A stretch of 33,913 nt of DNA from the NCBI GenBank assembly GCA_944382885.1, contig CALWNT010000189.1:1-33913 (forward strand), written 5' to 3'. Positions within the stretch are counted from its first letter, which is position 1. The number at the start of each line of letters is the position of its first letter. Below the pieces are notes generated by a model that worked only from the letters and a program-made list of their open reading frames with translations, was not told where the DNA came from and searched no databases. A program made the translations under genes and the position numbers. The stretch is from an uncultured Clostridia bacterium (GTDB taxonomy: Bacteria; Bacillota; Clostridia; Oscillospirales; Ruminococcaceae). Shown piece after piece: positions 7,275 through 16,071 of the stretch.

Positions 7275-7916
7275 TCATTTAAGTTCGGCTATTTTCGTTT
7301 CAAGTTTTTGAACAAACTGCCCCACAAAATATCCATCAATAAAACGATGATTGATATCAAGCGTCATATTGATGTTATACTTGCCATTTTGTTCTGTATA
7401 TTTCCCCCATACCAGTATAGGAGCTGTGTCGTCTTTTAGTTTAGGATCTGTATAATCTCTTTCGTTTGAACACATGGTTATATCCGCCCAGGGTATGCAG
7501 GAAAAAATTATCTGAGACTCTCTTAACCCCTCAAGAGCATAAACAGATAACGGATGATAGGAGCTTTCCTCTTTGGCTTTTATACAAAAATCAATAATAT
7601 TACCCTCGCAGGGCAGAGAAACCATATGAAAACTTGTGGCGTTCTTCTTTAAATCTGTAAAGCAAGGAATACGTCGGTCAATTTTGTAAACTTTATTATT
7701 TTCTGTCTCTAGTAAAAACTCCTCAATTTCATTGATTGATTGTGTGCATAAATAGATTAACGAATAATAAAAAGATATTTTGTTCCTTCTCGTAAAAGCA
7801 AGAAGGTTTGTTATGTCAATGTTAAATGCTACACAGTAATGTGGGGTAGCTATTTTTGAATAAAATTCAAAATGTTCTTTTCTATCCCATTGTGCTATAT
7901 CAATTTCTTTTCTCAT
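7275..7916 (-). CDS. Chloramphenicol acetyltransferase-family O-acetyltransferase
   Basis: A 213-residue protein, the normal length for the trimeric CAT (type A) family, which moves acetyl from acetyl-CoA to a hydroxyl. The active-site motif reads NHRFIDGYF, where the family has HHxxxDG; the catalytic His (H190) and the structural Asp (D194) are kept. FSCIPWADIT matches the conserved SxxPW region. The ATG at 7916 is chosen because GGAGG lies 8 nt upstream; earlier in-frame ATGs (7931, 7922) overlap that ribosome site. The gene is clearly richer in A/T than its neighbours and stands alone between terminator-like hairpins, suggesting later arrival. Whether it acts on chloramphenicol cannot be told: the family includes members with other or unknown acceptors. 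Confidence 0.85.
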   Translation of the reverse strand: MRKEIDIAQWDRKEHFEFYSKIATPHYCVAFNIDITNLLAFTRRNKISFYYSLIYLCTQSINEIEEFLLETENNKVYKIDRRIPCFTDLKKNATSFHMVSLPCEGNIIDFCIKAKEESSYHPLSVYALEGLRESQIIFSCIPWADITMCSNERDYTDPKLKDDTAPILVWGKYTEQNGKYNINMTLDINHRFIDGYFVGQFVQKLETKIAELK

Positions 7917-8073
7917 GATCATATCCTCCATAAATTTTTGTTAACCACACGCTTTTTCTAAATAAAGAATATCAAAAAAGGTGAAAAGTCAACTATCCGC
8001 CCCCAAAACACCAGAAGAGGTCCAAGATTATTCAGGTATACTCGATTTTAGGTAGTTTTCGCTATACAGAAAG

Positions 8074-8099
8074 AAACACCGGAAGCAGTTCCGATGTTT
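8074..8099 (-). terminator. Probable terminator of the aldo/keto reductase operon
   Basis: On the minus strand an 11-bp stem with one G-T wobble (8089-8099 with 8074-8084) and a 4-nt loop lies 37 bp after the reductase stop and is followed by CTTTCTGT. The T run is weak. Confidence 0.55.
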
Positions 8100-8135
8100 C
8101 AAATGAAATCTTATTATCGCTGTAAGTGAATGCGG

Positions 8136-8987
8136 TTAGAACTTAATATTGTCGGGATCTGGTTTAGGACCGCAGCAATCGGTGAGGCCGGCGATTTTTG
8201 CCACATCCTCTTCGGAAAGGGTAAAATCAAAAACGTCGGTGTTTTCCCAAATTCGGCTGGCAGTTACCGACTTAGGAAGCGGCAGGAAATCCTGTTGCAG
8301 ACACCACCGCAGACAGATCTGAGCGACGGTCTTGTGATATTTTTCACTGAAGGCTTTCATTTCCTCTACCTCAAAAATTTTGCCGTTTCCCAGAGGACTG
8401 TAAGCTTCCAGCAGAATATTCCGCTCCTTGCAGTAAGAAACCACTTCGTCCTGGGTGCAGCCAGGGCAGAGCTTGATCTGGTTGACATGGGGCGTCACTT
8501 TGGCGGTTTCCATCAGAGAGTCGATGTGATGAGGCAGGAAGTTGCTGATCCCGATCGAGCGGATCTTGCCGGCTTCATAGAGGTCTTCCATGGCACGCCA
8601 AGATTCCCGGTTCATTTCTTCCCAGTTGTCCCGAAAATTGAACGGTACCGGCCAGTGCACCAGATAAAGATCCAGATACGCAAGACCTAATTTGGATCTG
8701 GTTTCTTCAAACGCTTTGAGCGTGTCCTCATATCCCCGGCGAGTATTTCTCAGCTTGCTGGTGACAAACAGTTCTTCCCGCTTTACTCCGCAGTCGCGAA
8801 TCGCCCTGCCGACACTTTCTTCATTGCCATAAGCTGCAGCAGTATCGATATGGCGATAGCCGGCTTTGACCGCTTCTAAGACGGATTGATAAGCCACGTC
8901 TCCGTCCGGCGTCTGCCAGGTACCAAACCCTACGCAGGGAATCTCTACTCCGTTTGACAGTTTGTAACAATCGGTGAGTTTGTTCAT
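8136..8987 (-). CDS. Aldo/keto reductase
   Basis: A 283-residue NADPH-dependent carbonyl reductase with the (beta/alpha)8 fold. The catalytic tetrad is visible: D48 and Y53 (HIDTAAAYGNE), K78 (VTSKL) and H111 (LVHWP). The IGISNF motif and the LPKS motif near the C-terminus fit the family (AKR5-like bacterial 2,5-diketo-gluconate or general aldehyde reductases). The start has AAGGAG about 7 nt upstream. It lies 88 bp downstream of the DUF4091 gene on the same strand and probably shares its promoter. The substrate is likely a sugar aldehyde or ketone released in that pathway (inference). Confidence 0.93.
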   Translation of the reverse strand: MNKLTDCYKLSNGVEIPCVGFGTWQTPDGDVAYQSVLEAVKAGYRHIDTAAAYGNEESVGRAIRDCGVKREELFVTSKLRNTRRGYEDTLKAFEETRSKLGLAYLDLYLVHWPVPFNFRDNWEEMNRESWRAMEDLYEAGKIRSIGISNFLPHHIDSLMETAKVTPHVNQIKLCPGCTQDEVVSYCKERNILLEAYSPLGNGKIFEVEEMKAFSEKYHKTVAQICLRWCLQQDFLPLPKSVTASRIWENTDVFDFTLSEEDVAKIAGLTDCCGPKPDPDNIKF

Positions 8988-9075
8988 GATCTATTCTCCT
9001 TTTCAATATATTACAGGGAAAAGATCCTGCAGCGTTGCAAGATCGTGCCGGAAAGCCGCTCCTTTGGGAGGAAAA

Positions 9076-10746
9076 TTACGATTTGAGAAAGCCAATATTC
9101 CGCTCGATCATCCGGTTGATCATTTCACGGGTATTCAAAATCCAGTCGCTGTCATGAGGATAAGACTCGAAAGTAACCGCCCGGGGAAGATCCCGCTCTA
9201 AAAAGGCCAGCATTTTTTCCCGGCCGATGATCTGCTCGGCGAGTTTTAAGGCCCGCATATCTTGAAGCGCGTCGTAAAACACTTCCAGTCGCAGGGAAAT
9301 AACCGGGTCATCCTCGATAGACTTAGATGATGCTGGGTAAACCACAAAGGGATCACCTGCCGGAAAAGCCCCGTCAGCGTCGGTGCATTGATAAGGGTCA
9401 ATGGGATATTTGGAATACTGAGAAAACCAAAAATTATATCCCCATTGCAAAAATCCCTTGATATGGAATTTATAGAGCTGATAGCCGAGAATCCGATTTC
9501 TGGCGGAAGGCAGATTGATATAACGGTTAGACACCTTTTGATACTGCCCGCAGCAGTAGTAGGCCCAAAGATTCGGAACATTGTTTTTCCAGAAAGGAGC
9601 AATGTGATTGGTAGAGACGATAGGGGTTTTTACCGCGCCGGTTTCGTAGAAATCATAATCGGACATAGCGTCGATTAACGGATAATCCTTCATATAACGA
9701 TAAATCAGACTTTTGGCATGACGGTACTGTTCTAGATGTTCTAGCGAGGGTTCATCGGAAACGTGGAAGAAACAGAATTTATCCAGGCCATCTTCCTCAA
9801 TAAAATCTTTCAAAGCAGGTAAAAACTGGTCAAGGAAATGTTCGTACTCCGGGGAATCAGCCCTGACATCCCAGCCGAAAATCCGTTTCAGCTCGCCATT
9901 TTCTTTCGCAATGATTTTAGGAGTAAATTCCGCACCCCATTGGGTAAACAGGTGGGAGAACTCAAAATAGGTAATGCCGCATTGCCTTGCCAGGCGCACC
10001 CAATGCTTGAGCTTTGTAAATCCAAAAAGATACTGTTCCCCTTTTTTAAACACGTCTATCAGTTGGACGGTGGGGCGTTCTCCGCCTACTTCCGTATCCA
10101 GAGGGGGAGTGAACAAGGGAGTGAGAAGCATGTTCATGCCGTAGCGAACGGCAATTTTCAGATACTGCTCGACCAGTTTCCAATATTCTTTGCTGAATAC
10201 CTCTACGCCATAGTAGACCGCAAGACAATCGCTGTGAAACCAGTTGGTATAAAAGAGGGACTGTTCCGGCAGAGAAGCGGGAATTACCTTTAAATCAAAG
10301 CGGCCTTTTCCTAAGGAAATACCATCCGAATTAAGAAGTTCTATCAAAATGGGATACTCTCCCGCAGGCAGCTCCGGCTGCCCCTGAATGGAGATCCAGA
10401 GTGTTTTCCACTCTTCTGGTTTGAGCAGCACGCGGTTTTCTTTTAAGGGGAGGAGTGTATCCGGATAGAAACCGGGTTGATTGCTGATAATATTGTCGTC
10501 CACGTCTTCCGGGCAAGGATATGTCACGGGAACCATTCCCACCTCCCTGACAGACAGATAAGGCAAAATAGCATTATCCGCCTTTACCGTTAAAACCGCA
10601 GTAATTTCGGTCGGTTCTTTGGAATAACAAGCCGCCTGAAAGGAATATCGTTCATTTTGCAGCATGGAACCGGAAGTATAGGGTTTTGCGGAAAGCGGTG
10701 CGTTGGGAAAAACTTTTTCCAGGGAGCTGATGATTCTGACCTCCAT
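9076..10746 (-). CDS. DUF4091-containing glycoside hydrolase-like protein
   Basis: A 556-residue protein in three parts: an N-terminal beta-rich region (about 1-155), a TIM-barrel-like middle (about 160-430) with the motif HVSDEPS, and a C-terminal DUF4091 region with the helix DALQDMRALKLAE. D331 and E332 in the HVSDEPS motif are candidate catalytic acids (inference). The ATG at 10746 is preferred because AGGAGG lies 8 nt upstream; the frame stays open further upstream to 10845, before the predicted transcription start. There is no signal peptide, so it would act on imported saccharides. Proteins of this family occur in polysaccharide-use loci of gut bacteria; the linkage cut is not predictable. 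It is followed by an aldo/keto reductase. Confidence 0.82.
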   Translation of the reverse strand: MEVRIISSLEKVFPNAPLSAKPYTSGSMLQNERYSFQAACYSKEPTEITAVLTVKADNAILPYLSVREVGMVPVTYPCPEDVDDNIISNQPGFYPDTLLPLKENRVLLKPEEWKTLWISIQGQPELPAGEYPILIELLNSDGISLGKGRFDLKVIPASLPEQSLFYTNWFHSDCLAVYYGVEVFSKEYWKLVEQYLKIAVRYGMNMLLTPLFTPPLDTEVGGERPTVQLIDVFKKGEQYLFGFTKLKHWVRLARQCGITYFEFSHLFTQWGAEFTPKIIAKENGELKRIFGWDVRADSPEYEHFLDQFLPALKDFIEEDGLDKFCFFHVSDEPSLEHLEQYRHAKSLIYRYMKDYPLIDAMSDYDFYETGAVKTPIVSTNHIAPFWKNNVPNLWAYYCCGQYQKVSNRYINLPSARNRILGYQLYKFHIKGFLQWGYNFWFSQYSKYPIDPYQCTDADGAFPAGDPFVVYPASSKSIEDDPVISLRLEVFYDALQDMRALKLAEQIIGREKMLAFLERDLPRAVTFESYPHDSDWILNTREMINRMIERNIGFLKS

Positions 10747-10832
10747 AATGATCCTCCTATTGGTCGTTTTGTAGATTTTGAATTTTGAGATAGATTGGGA
10801 CCGCTTAAAATGCCCATAAATAACCATGAAAC

Positions 10833-10861
10833 AGTATAACATCAATTTTGTGGAAAAACAA
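10833..10861 (-). promoter_or_regulatory. Promoter of the DUF4091/aldo-keto reductase operon
   Basis: On the minus strand TTGTTT (10861-10856) and TATACT (10838-10833) are separated by exactly 17 nt, a good sigma-A match. Transcription would begin near 10826, about 80 nt before the DUF4091 ATG, which excludes the longer in-frame start at 10845. Confidence 0.65.
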
Positions 10862-10939
10862 TAAAGGCTTTTGAATTTTGTTTAAAACTTGTAGAGAAAT
10901 ATAAAACTTTAAATTGTGCATCTTCACAAGGCGGATTGG

Positions 10940-11821
10940 TTACGTTCTCCGGCGAGCAGCAGCTTTCAGATATTCTTTGGGGGTATAAGAGGTATATCGT
11001 TTGAACACACTACAAAAATAGCTGCTGCTGTTAAAGCTCAATTCCATTGCGGTTTCGGTCACACTTTTTCCGTTTTCTAAATAGCTTTTTGCCAGCTCGA
11101 TTTTTCGGAAGTTGATAAATTCTCTGGGAGATACGCCAATCTGATTTTTAAATTTTTGCTTGAATTGAGAGGTAGATAACAGGCAGAGAGAAGCGAGATA
11201 GTCCAGAGAAATGGATTCGGTGAGATGTTCCAAGATATAGTCTACGGCTTTGCCAATATCCGGCGTCAGTTGGAATCGAGTTTCTTTGCTAAAGGCGATC
11301 ACTTTGTGAAGAAAGCAGACTAAATAGGCGCACAATTCAAATTTCCGTTCCTGATAATGGGAAAGAGAAAGGATCTGCTGTATCAGCTGCTCCATCTGTT
11401 TTTTGTCGGTTTTTACTACATGGGCGTTGATGCTTTTGAGGTCTTCCATCAGGCTTTTCGCCCATTCCGGATGGAGGTACAAAAAATGGTTGGGATCAGA
11501 AATATCCAGCTGAAACCAAAATACGCTTCCCACTGAAAGAGGGACGTGGTTGGTGCTGTGTATTTCATCGGGATAGGAAAGAAATACGTCCCCGCCGGAG
11601 ATTTTATATTCTGAATCATTGGTGAAGAAGGAAATCGTTCCGTTCGAAATGTAAGTGAGTTCAAAGCAGTTTTGATGAATATGAGGAGGAAGGGGAGAGA
11701 TGGCGGAGAGGATGTCATGTTTTCCTAAGGTGCGCAGTCCGGGAATCATCAGTTCATTTTGGGTCAGAACTGTTCGCTTCTCGGAAAAAAAGGGGGTATC
11801 AATCCAGTTGATAGGTTTCAT
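10940..11821 (-). CDS. AraC family transcriptional regulator with N-terminal cupin
   Basis: A 293-residue regulator. The N-terminal half (about 20-160) is a cupin-like sensor (PHIHQNCFELTYIS, GGDVFLSYPDEIHS) expected to bind a sugar. The C-terminal 100 residues form the two helix-turn-helix AraC DNA-binding domain (SISLDYLASLCLLS, then SVTETAMELSFNSSSYFCSVF and the SYTPKEYL end). GGAGAA lies about 7 nt before the ATG. It sits immediately upstream of the DUF4091 operon on the same strand, 193 bp away, and probably controls that operon; the target is inferred from position. A promoter-like TATAAT (minus, 12072-12067) and a folded leader lie upstream. Confidence 0.92.
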   Translation of the reverse strand: MKPINWIDTPFFSEKRTVLTQNELMIPGLRTLGKHDILSAISPLPPHIHQNCFELTYISNGTISFFTNDSEYKISGGDVFLSYPDEIHSTNHVPLSVGSVFWFQLDISDPNHFLYLHPEWAKSLMEDLKSINAHVVKTDKKQMEQLIQQILSLSHYQERKFELCAYLVCFLHKVIAFSKETRFQLTPDIGKAVDYILEHLTESISLDYLASLCLLSTSQFKQKFKNQIGVSPREFINFRKIELAKSYLENGKSVTETAMELSFNSSSYFCSVFKRYTSYTPKEYLKAAARRRT

Positions 11822-11946
11822 AACAGGTTCTCCAATCGGTTTGCTTTCCTATGACGCAGAAGGAACACTTCAATCAATGGCGCCGCAAAAACAGCAGTGT
11901 TCTTCAAACGCCGATGTGAGAAAGAAATGTATTTTGAGCTAATGAT

Positions 11947-12055
11947 ATCACGACAGCAAGGGCGCAAGCCTGCTCCGGCAACAGCCGGAGGAAAGCGGTT
12001 TTCCTGTCATAAGATTCAATGTTCTCGTGATGGTCGAAATCTCCGATTTCGGGTA
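11947..12055. other. Cloverleaf-like structured intergenic element
   Basis: The 347-bp gap between the AraC gene and the URO-D gene contains nested inverted repeats. ATCACGA (11947-11953) pairs with TCGTGAT (12025-12031) and GACAG (11952-11956) with CTGTC (12004-12008). Inside lie three hairpins: GGC-GCAA-GCC (11961-11970), CTCCGGC-AACA-GCCGGAG (11973-11990) and GGAAA/TTTCC (11990-12004). A further hairpin CGAAATC/GATTTCG follows near 12035-12051. It could be an RNA leader for the AraC gene or a repeat element; a short open frame across it on the minus strand is probably a by-product. Confidence 0.5.
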
Positions 12056-12096
12056 CCATAGAGGTTATTATATCACAAAATTGCAACAATGGTTCC

Positions 12097-12132
12097 AAAA
12101 AAGAAGGCCGGAATGGTATTACCATTTCGGCC
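12097..12132 (-). terminator. Intrinsic terminator of the URO-D-type methyltransferase gene
   Basis: On the minus strand GGCCGAAATGG/CCATTCCGGCC-type pairing (12132-12106, one mismatch) is followed by TTCTTTTTT, 37 bp after the stop of the upstream gene. Confidence 0.85.
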
Positions 12133-12168
12133 ATCCGTGTCAGCATTATGAGCAAATAGTAATGAGAG

Positions 12169-13218
12169 TTAGAAATCTCCCCGGTATTCCCGCACCGTGT
12201 TGATCATTGCGAGATAACCAGTTGGGGAAACGTAGTCCGGGATGGAGTTGCCGGACCCAAAGGCGAAGCCGCCCTGTCCGATACATTGTTCGATGACGTC
12301 AAGTACATAGGCTTTGATGTCTTCCGGTGTTTCCCGGCAGAGGACGTCGGTATCAATTCCGCCGAAATTGCCGATTTTGTTGCCATAACGTTCCACCCAG
12401 ACCGGAAAACGGGCAATCTGGTCTTCGTTGGAATGTTTCGCATCGATTTTGGCTGTATCGATGAGATCGTCCATGATATTGAAAATACATCCGCAGGAGT
12501 GGAGCAGGAACGGTTTTTGGTGTTCGTGTACCAGAGCGATAATTTTTTGGTACTGAGGAATGATGAGTTGCCTGATGTCGTCGGCAGACAGAAGCGTGGT
12601 GCTCTTAAAGCCCAGATCGTCCCCAAACCGGCAGACACAGTAAATATCTCCGTATTCTTCCAAAAACCGTTTCCAGATCGTATAAAGCGTGTCTCCTACC
12701 TTTTGGAAAAGCTCCTGATACAAGTCCGGATCATCTACTGCCAGATAGCACAGGTCTTCATATCCTACCAAATCCTGAACGCATTCAAAAACGCCGTTTC
12801 CGACGCCGCCGATGGCTTTCATTCCCTCCGGCATATTGGCTCTCAAGGCTTCAAAGTCCCTGTGATACAACTCAAAATAACGGTCCGGGATGCTTTCCCA
12901 AGGATATTCCTCAAAGCTTTTCCGGTCAGAGATAACGCCTTTGATATGTCCGCCCAAGGCGCCGCTCCCCGGCATTGCTCCGCCGGCGCAGCCTTCAAAG
13001 GAGACGGTGTCATAACCCATCTGCTTGAAAAAATTGCAGTAATGGGAAAAATACTCGTTTAAGTCTCTGTCATCTCCGCCATGCAGATGTGCAAACTGTT
13101 CCCCAGTAATCTGTTCCATAATTTTGTCGCTGACAAGGTGCTCATACAGGGGAAGCCTCTTGGGAACACGGTTATACGCCGCATCAACAATGTTGTGATA
13201 ATCAGGAGTAAAATTCAT
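12169..13218 (-). CDS. Uroporphyrinogen decarboxylase-family (methyltransferase-like) protein
   Basis: A 349-residue TIM-barrel protein of the URO-D superfamily, which holds haem-pathway decarboxylases and corrinoid-dependent methyltransferases (MtaA/MtbA type). LLHSCGCIFNI supplies H240 and C242, resembling the HxC zinc motif of the methyltransferases, and the N-terminal Arg motifs typical of true HemE are not seen. The ATG at 13218 has GAGGTGG about 5 nt upstream; a GTG at 13227 overlaps that ribosome site and is rejected. It stands alone on the minus strand, divergent from fucI and with its own terminator. No corrinoid protein gene is nearby, so a partner must be encoded elsewhere, or the enzyme acts without one. 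Such stand-alone members are common next to sugar genes in gut Clostridia, with unknown function. Confidence 0.82.
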   Translation of the reverse strand: MNFTPDYHNIVDAAYNRVPKRLPLYEHLVSDKIMEQITGEQFAHLHGGDDRDLNEYFSHYCNFFKQMGYDTVSFEGCAGGAMPGSGALGGHIKGVISDRKSFEEYPWESIPDRYFELYHRDFEALRANMPEGMKAIGGVGNGVFECVQDLVGYEDLCYLAVDDPDLYQELFQKVGDTLYTIWKRFLEEYGDIYCVCRFGDDLGFKSTTLLSADDIRQLIIPQYQKIIALVHEHQKPFLLHSCGCIFNIMDDLIDTAKIDAKHSNEDQIARFPVWVERYGNKIGNFGGIDTDVLCRETPEDIKAYVLDVIEQCIGQGGFAFGSGNSIPDYVSPTGYLAMINTVREYRGDF

Positions 13219-13345
13219 TTTGCCCACCTCTTTCTTTTACGATATCTTCAGCATACCAAAAATAGACTTTTCTTGCAATCAAAAGTGTACGGAATACAAT
13301 TTTAATATTTTTAAGGATAATGGCACAGAAATCACATAAATCATA

Positions 13346-13375
13346 TTGACTTTTTGTTTCTGATGACGATATAAT
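13346..13375 (+). promoter_or_regulatory. Strong sigma-A promoter of fucI
   Basis: TTGACT (13346-13351) and TATAAT (13370-13375) with an 18-nt spacer. The leader of about 100 nt contains a hairpin with CCCCG (13428-13432) against CGGGG (13445-13449). Confidence 0.8.
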
Positions 13376-13481
13376 GAGAAAGAATATAGAGGAAAAAATA
13401 TTTTTCTTATGAGAAAAGAAATTGGCTCCCCGTTTGATAAACAGCGGGGGATACATCGAAGAGTATAGGAGGAATTGAAAA

Positions 13482-15260
13482 ATGAACTATCCCAAAATCG
13501 GTATTCGTCCGGTGATTGACGGCCGCTGGGGCGGTATTCGTGAATCTCTGGAGCAGCAGACCATGAATATGGCGATTGCCGCTGCTACTTTGATCTCTAA
13601 AAACCTGAGGTATGCAGACGGCGCACCGGTAGAGTGTGTAATCGCTGACGGCACGATTGGCGGCGGTGAAGAGGCGGCTGCTTGCGCACGGAAATTTTCC
13701 AAAGAAAATGTAGTTGCCACCTTGACGGTAACGCGCTGCTGGTGCTATGGCAGTGAAACAATGGACCTAGACCCCAACACCATTAAGGCGGTCTGGGGCT
13801 TTAACGGCACAGAACGTCCCGGCGCTGTTTATCTGGCGGCGGTAATGGCGGCTCATGCCCAGAGAGGACTGCCAGCCTTCTCTATTTACGGACATGATGT
13901 GCAGGACATGGAAGATCTCTCTGTGCCAAAAGACGTGGAGGAGAAGATCCTTCGGTTTGCCCGCTGCGCAGTAGCGGTAGGACAGATGAAAAACCGGGCA
14001 TATGTGGGATTTGGCTCTGTGGCAATGGGAATTATGGGTTCCTACTGCGATATGAGCTTTATGCAGAAATACTTAGGCATCCGGGCGGAATGGGTGGATA
14101 TGACTGAGATTCTCCGCCGGATTACATTGGGAATTTACGACCATGAGGAATTTGAAAAGGCCTATCAATGGGTAAAAGAAAACTGCAGAGAGGGTATGGA
14201 TGTCAACGCCGGAAAAGATTTACCGGAGATGATTCAAAAGTCCAAGGTAGTGAAAAACGACTGGGAATTTGTTGTGAAAATGACTTTGGTGATCCGCGAT
14301 GTGATGCAGGGCAATCCCAAGTTGGCTGAAATGGGATGGCATGAGGAATCTCTGGGCAGAAACGGCATTTTCGGCGGCTTCCAGGGACAGCGGATGTGGA
14401 CTGACTGGCTGCCGAACGGCGACTTTACCGAAGCGATTCTGAACACCACTTTTGACTGGAACGGCAAGAAAGAGCCGACGATTTTAGCGACAGAAAACGA
14501 CGGATTAAACGGTACCGCCATGCTGTTCGGCAAACTTTTGACCGGCGGCGCCAGCGTATTTGCTGACGTGCGTACCTATTGGAGCCCGGAAGCAGTAGAG
14601 CGGGTGACAGGCAAACGTCCACAGGGTATTGCCAAAGATGGATTTATCCATCTGATCAACTCCGGTGCTGCTGCTTTGGATGGATGCGGTCTTGCGCTGG
14701 ATGAAAATGGTGCAGGCTGTATGAAACAGTGGTGGAATATGACGCAGGAAGACAGTAAACGGATTATGGATGCTGTTGACTGGCCTGCCGCCAACCGGGA
14801 ATATTTCAGAGGGGGAGGTTATTCTTCTCACTTCAGAACCCAGAACGAAATGCCGGTTACCTTGATTCGCGTCAATTTGGTAGACGGAGTCGGACCGGTA
14901 CTCCAGATTGCAGAGGGCTATACTGCGGTATTGGATGACGATGTACACCGCATGTTGGATGAAAGAACGGATAAGACCTGGCCGACTACCTGGTTTGTAC
15001 CCAGACTGACTGGAAAAGGCGCCTTTAAAGACGTTTATTCTGTCATGGCAAATTGGGGAGCAAACCATGGAGCGTTTGCTTATGGACATATCGGAAAGGA
15101 TTTAATCACATTGGCTTCTATGCTCCGGATTCCGGTTTCGTTACATAATGTAGCGGAAAGTGATATTTATCGTCCTCATGCCTGGGCTTCCTTCGGTACT
15201 CAGGATTTGGAGGCTGCTGATTATAACGCCTGCAAAACCTATGGGCCGTTATATCGGTAA
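13482..15260 (+). CDS. fucI: L-fucose isomerase
   Basis: A 592-residue protein, essentially the same length as E. coli FucI (591). It converts L-fucose to L-fuculose, and in E. coli also D-arabinose to D-ribulose, using Mn2+. The metal ligands that are E337 and D361 in E. coli fall at E338 (LATENDG) and D362 (VFADVRTYW). The N-terminus ([13 protein letters not shown]) and [12 protein letters not shown] near the C-terminus also match the family. AGGAGG is about 8 nt before the ATG, behind a strong promoter. Neither fuculokinase nor fuculose-phosphate aldolase is present in the window. A terminator lies right after the stop, and a tandem cupin follows. Confidence 0.96.
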   Translation: MNYPKIGIRPVIDGRWGGIRESLEQQTMNMAIAAATLISKNLRYADGAPVECVIADGTIGGGEEAAACARKFSKENVVATLTVTRCWCYGSETMDLDPNTIKAVWGFNGTERPGAVYLAAVMAAHAQRGLPAFSIYGHDVQDMEDLSVPKDVEEKILRFARCAVAVGQMKNRAYVGFGSVAMGIMGSYCDMSFMQKYLGIRAEWVDMTEILRRITLGIYDHEEFEKAYQWVKENCREGMDVNAGKDLPEMIQKSKVVKNDWEFVVKMTLVIRDVMQGNPKLAEMGWHEESLGRNGIFGGFQGQRMWTDWLPNGDFTEAILNTTFDWNGKKEPTILATENDGLNGTAMLFGKLLTGGASVFADVRTYWSPEAVERVTGKRPQGIAKDGFIHLINSGAAALDGCGLALDENGAGCMKQWWNMTQEDSKRIMDAVDWPAANREYFRGGGYSSHFRTQNEMPVTLIRVNLVDGVGPVLQIAEGYTAVLDDDVHRMLDERTDKTWPTTWFVPRLTGKGAFKDVYSVMANWGANHGAFAYGHIGKDLITLASMLRIPVSLHNVAESDIYRPHAWASFGTQDLEAADYNACKTYGPLYR

Positions 15261-15288
15261 TGGAAAGAAAATAAGGAGAAGGATTTGA

Positions 15289-15318
15289 ATTTGGGGGCAT
15301 ATCGCCCCCAAATTTTTC
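15289..15318 (+). terminator. fucI: Intrinsic terminator between fucI and the cupin gene
   Basis: A 10-bp perfect stem (15289-15298 with 15304-15313) and 5-nt loop end in TTTTT, 28 bp after the fucI stop and only 33 bp before the cupin ATG. Some read-through must occur if the cupin gene has no promoter of its own. Confidence 0.88.
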
Positions 15319-15350
15319 ATAAACAGGGAGAAGAAAAGGGGATTACAAGT

Positions 15351-16052
15351 ATGGCTTTATTGCGCAAAAAATTTGATCCAATGAATGCCTATCGTTCTCA
15401 CGAGGGGACGATTCTGGCCTCTGATGTGACGCCGGAAGGATTTTCCGTCCCATTTCAGCATGCATACGGCTATCTGCTGAATTCCGGCGCAATGGCGGGA
15501 CATGCACATCCTACGGATGAGATCTATCTGGTGCTTTCCGGCAGCGGATATGTGATTTTAGGAGGGGGAAACCGTGGGGTAAGCGCCGGGGATGTGGTGG
15601 CAATTCCGCCGAACACCTGGCACACGATGCTTTGTACGGAAAAGGACGACGCGCCTTTTTTGTGGGCCGCCTTGTGGTGGGAGCACCTTGACGGAGCCAA
15701 AAAAGATTGGAAGCCGGAAGATGGCATTCCGGTGCTGCGTTTCTCTAAGGAGACGGCGACGCCATCCCACAATGGCACCATTCTGGCCTCTGAAGTGGTG
15801 CCGGATGTGCTCAACTGTCCGTTTGGCCATGCTTATGGCTATTTGGAAGATGGAAACAGTATGGAAACCCATGCGCATGAAACGAAAGAGTTCTATGTGT
15901 TTTTTGAGGGAACCGGTACGATGACTGTTGGGGAAGAAACCGAACCGGTGGGCCCAGGAGATGTTGTGGCGATTCCTTCTGGTATGCCTCACAGCGTGAC
16001 GGCACAGAAAGGGGAAAAATTATTGTTTGCCGCTTTCTGGTGGGCGGAATGA
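15351..16052 (+). CDS. Tandem-cupin (bicupin) protein
   Basis: A 233-residue protein of two similar cupin domains. The halves begin with matching segments (GTILASDV...FQHAYGYL and GTILASEV...FGHAYGYL), showing an internal duplication. Metal-binding motifs are present in both: GHAHPTDEIYLVLSG with a distal IPPNTWH, and THAHETKEFYVFFEG with IPSGMPH. The ATG at 15351 is chosen; a TTG at 15285 in the same frame would start inside the terminator stem. The gene follows fucI on the same strand and an AT-rich hairpin follows it. It may be a sugar isomerase, epimerase or mutarotase-like enzyme, since cupins such as lyxose isomerases act on sugars, but no characterised member is recognised. Confidence 0.82.
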   Translation: MALLRKKFDPMNAYRSHEGTILASDVTPEGFSVPFQHAYGYLLNSGAMAGHAHPTDEIYLVLSGSGYVILGGGNRGVSAGDVVAIPPNTWHTMLCTEKDDAPFLWAALWWEHLDGAKKDWKPEDGIPVLRFSKETATPSHNGTILASEVVPDVLNCPFGHAYGYLEDGNSMETHAHETKEFYVFFEGTGTMTVGEETEPVGPGDVVAIPSGMPHSVTAQKGEKLLFAAFWWAE

Positions 16053-16071
16053 GTGATTCATAAAAAATTCA

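Noticed and set aside
8130..8690. Plus-strand reading frame opposite the aldo/keto reductase, and similar long antisense frames elsewhere (for example 17189-18184)
   Set aside because: They lie opposite recognisable enzymes, have no recognisable domains or ribosome sites, and follow from codon bias of the real gene.
11904..12060. Short minus-strand reading frame of about 51 codons over the folded element
   Set aside because: No ribosome site was found at its ATG, and the sequence is fully explained by nested inverted repeats.
15285..15350. TTG start giving the cupin 22 extra residues
   Set aside because: The extra codons run through the terminator hairpin, and the extension is unlike the cupin fold; the ATG at 15351 is more plausible.
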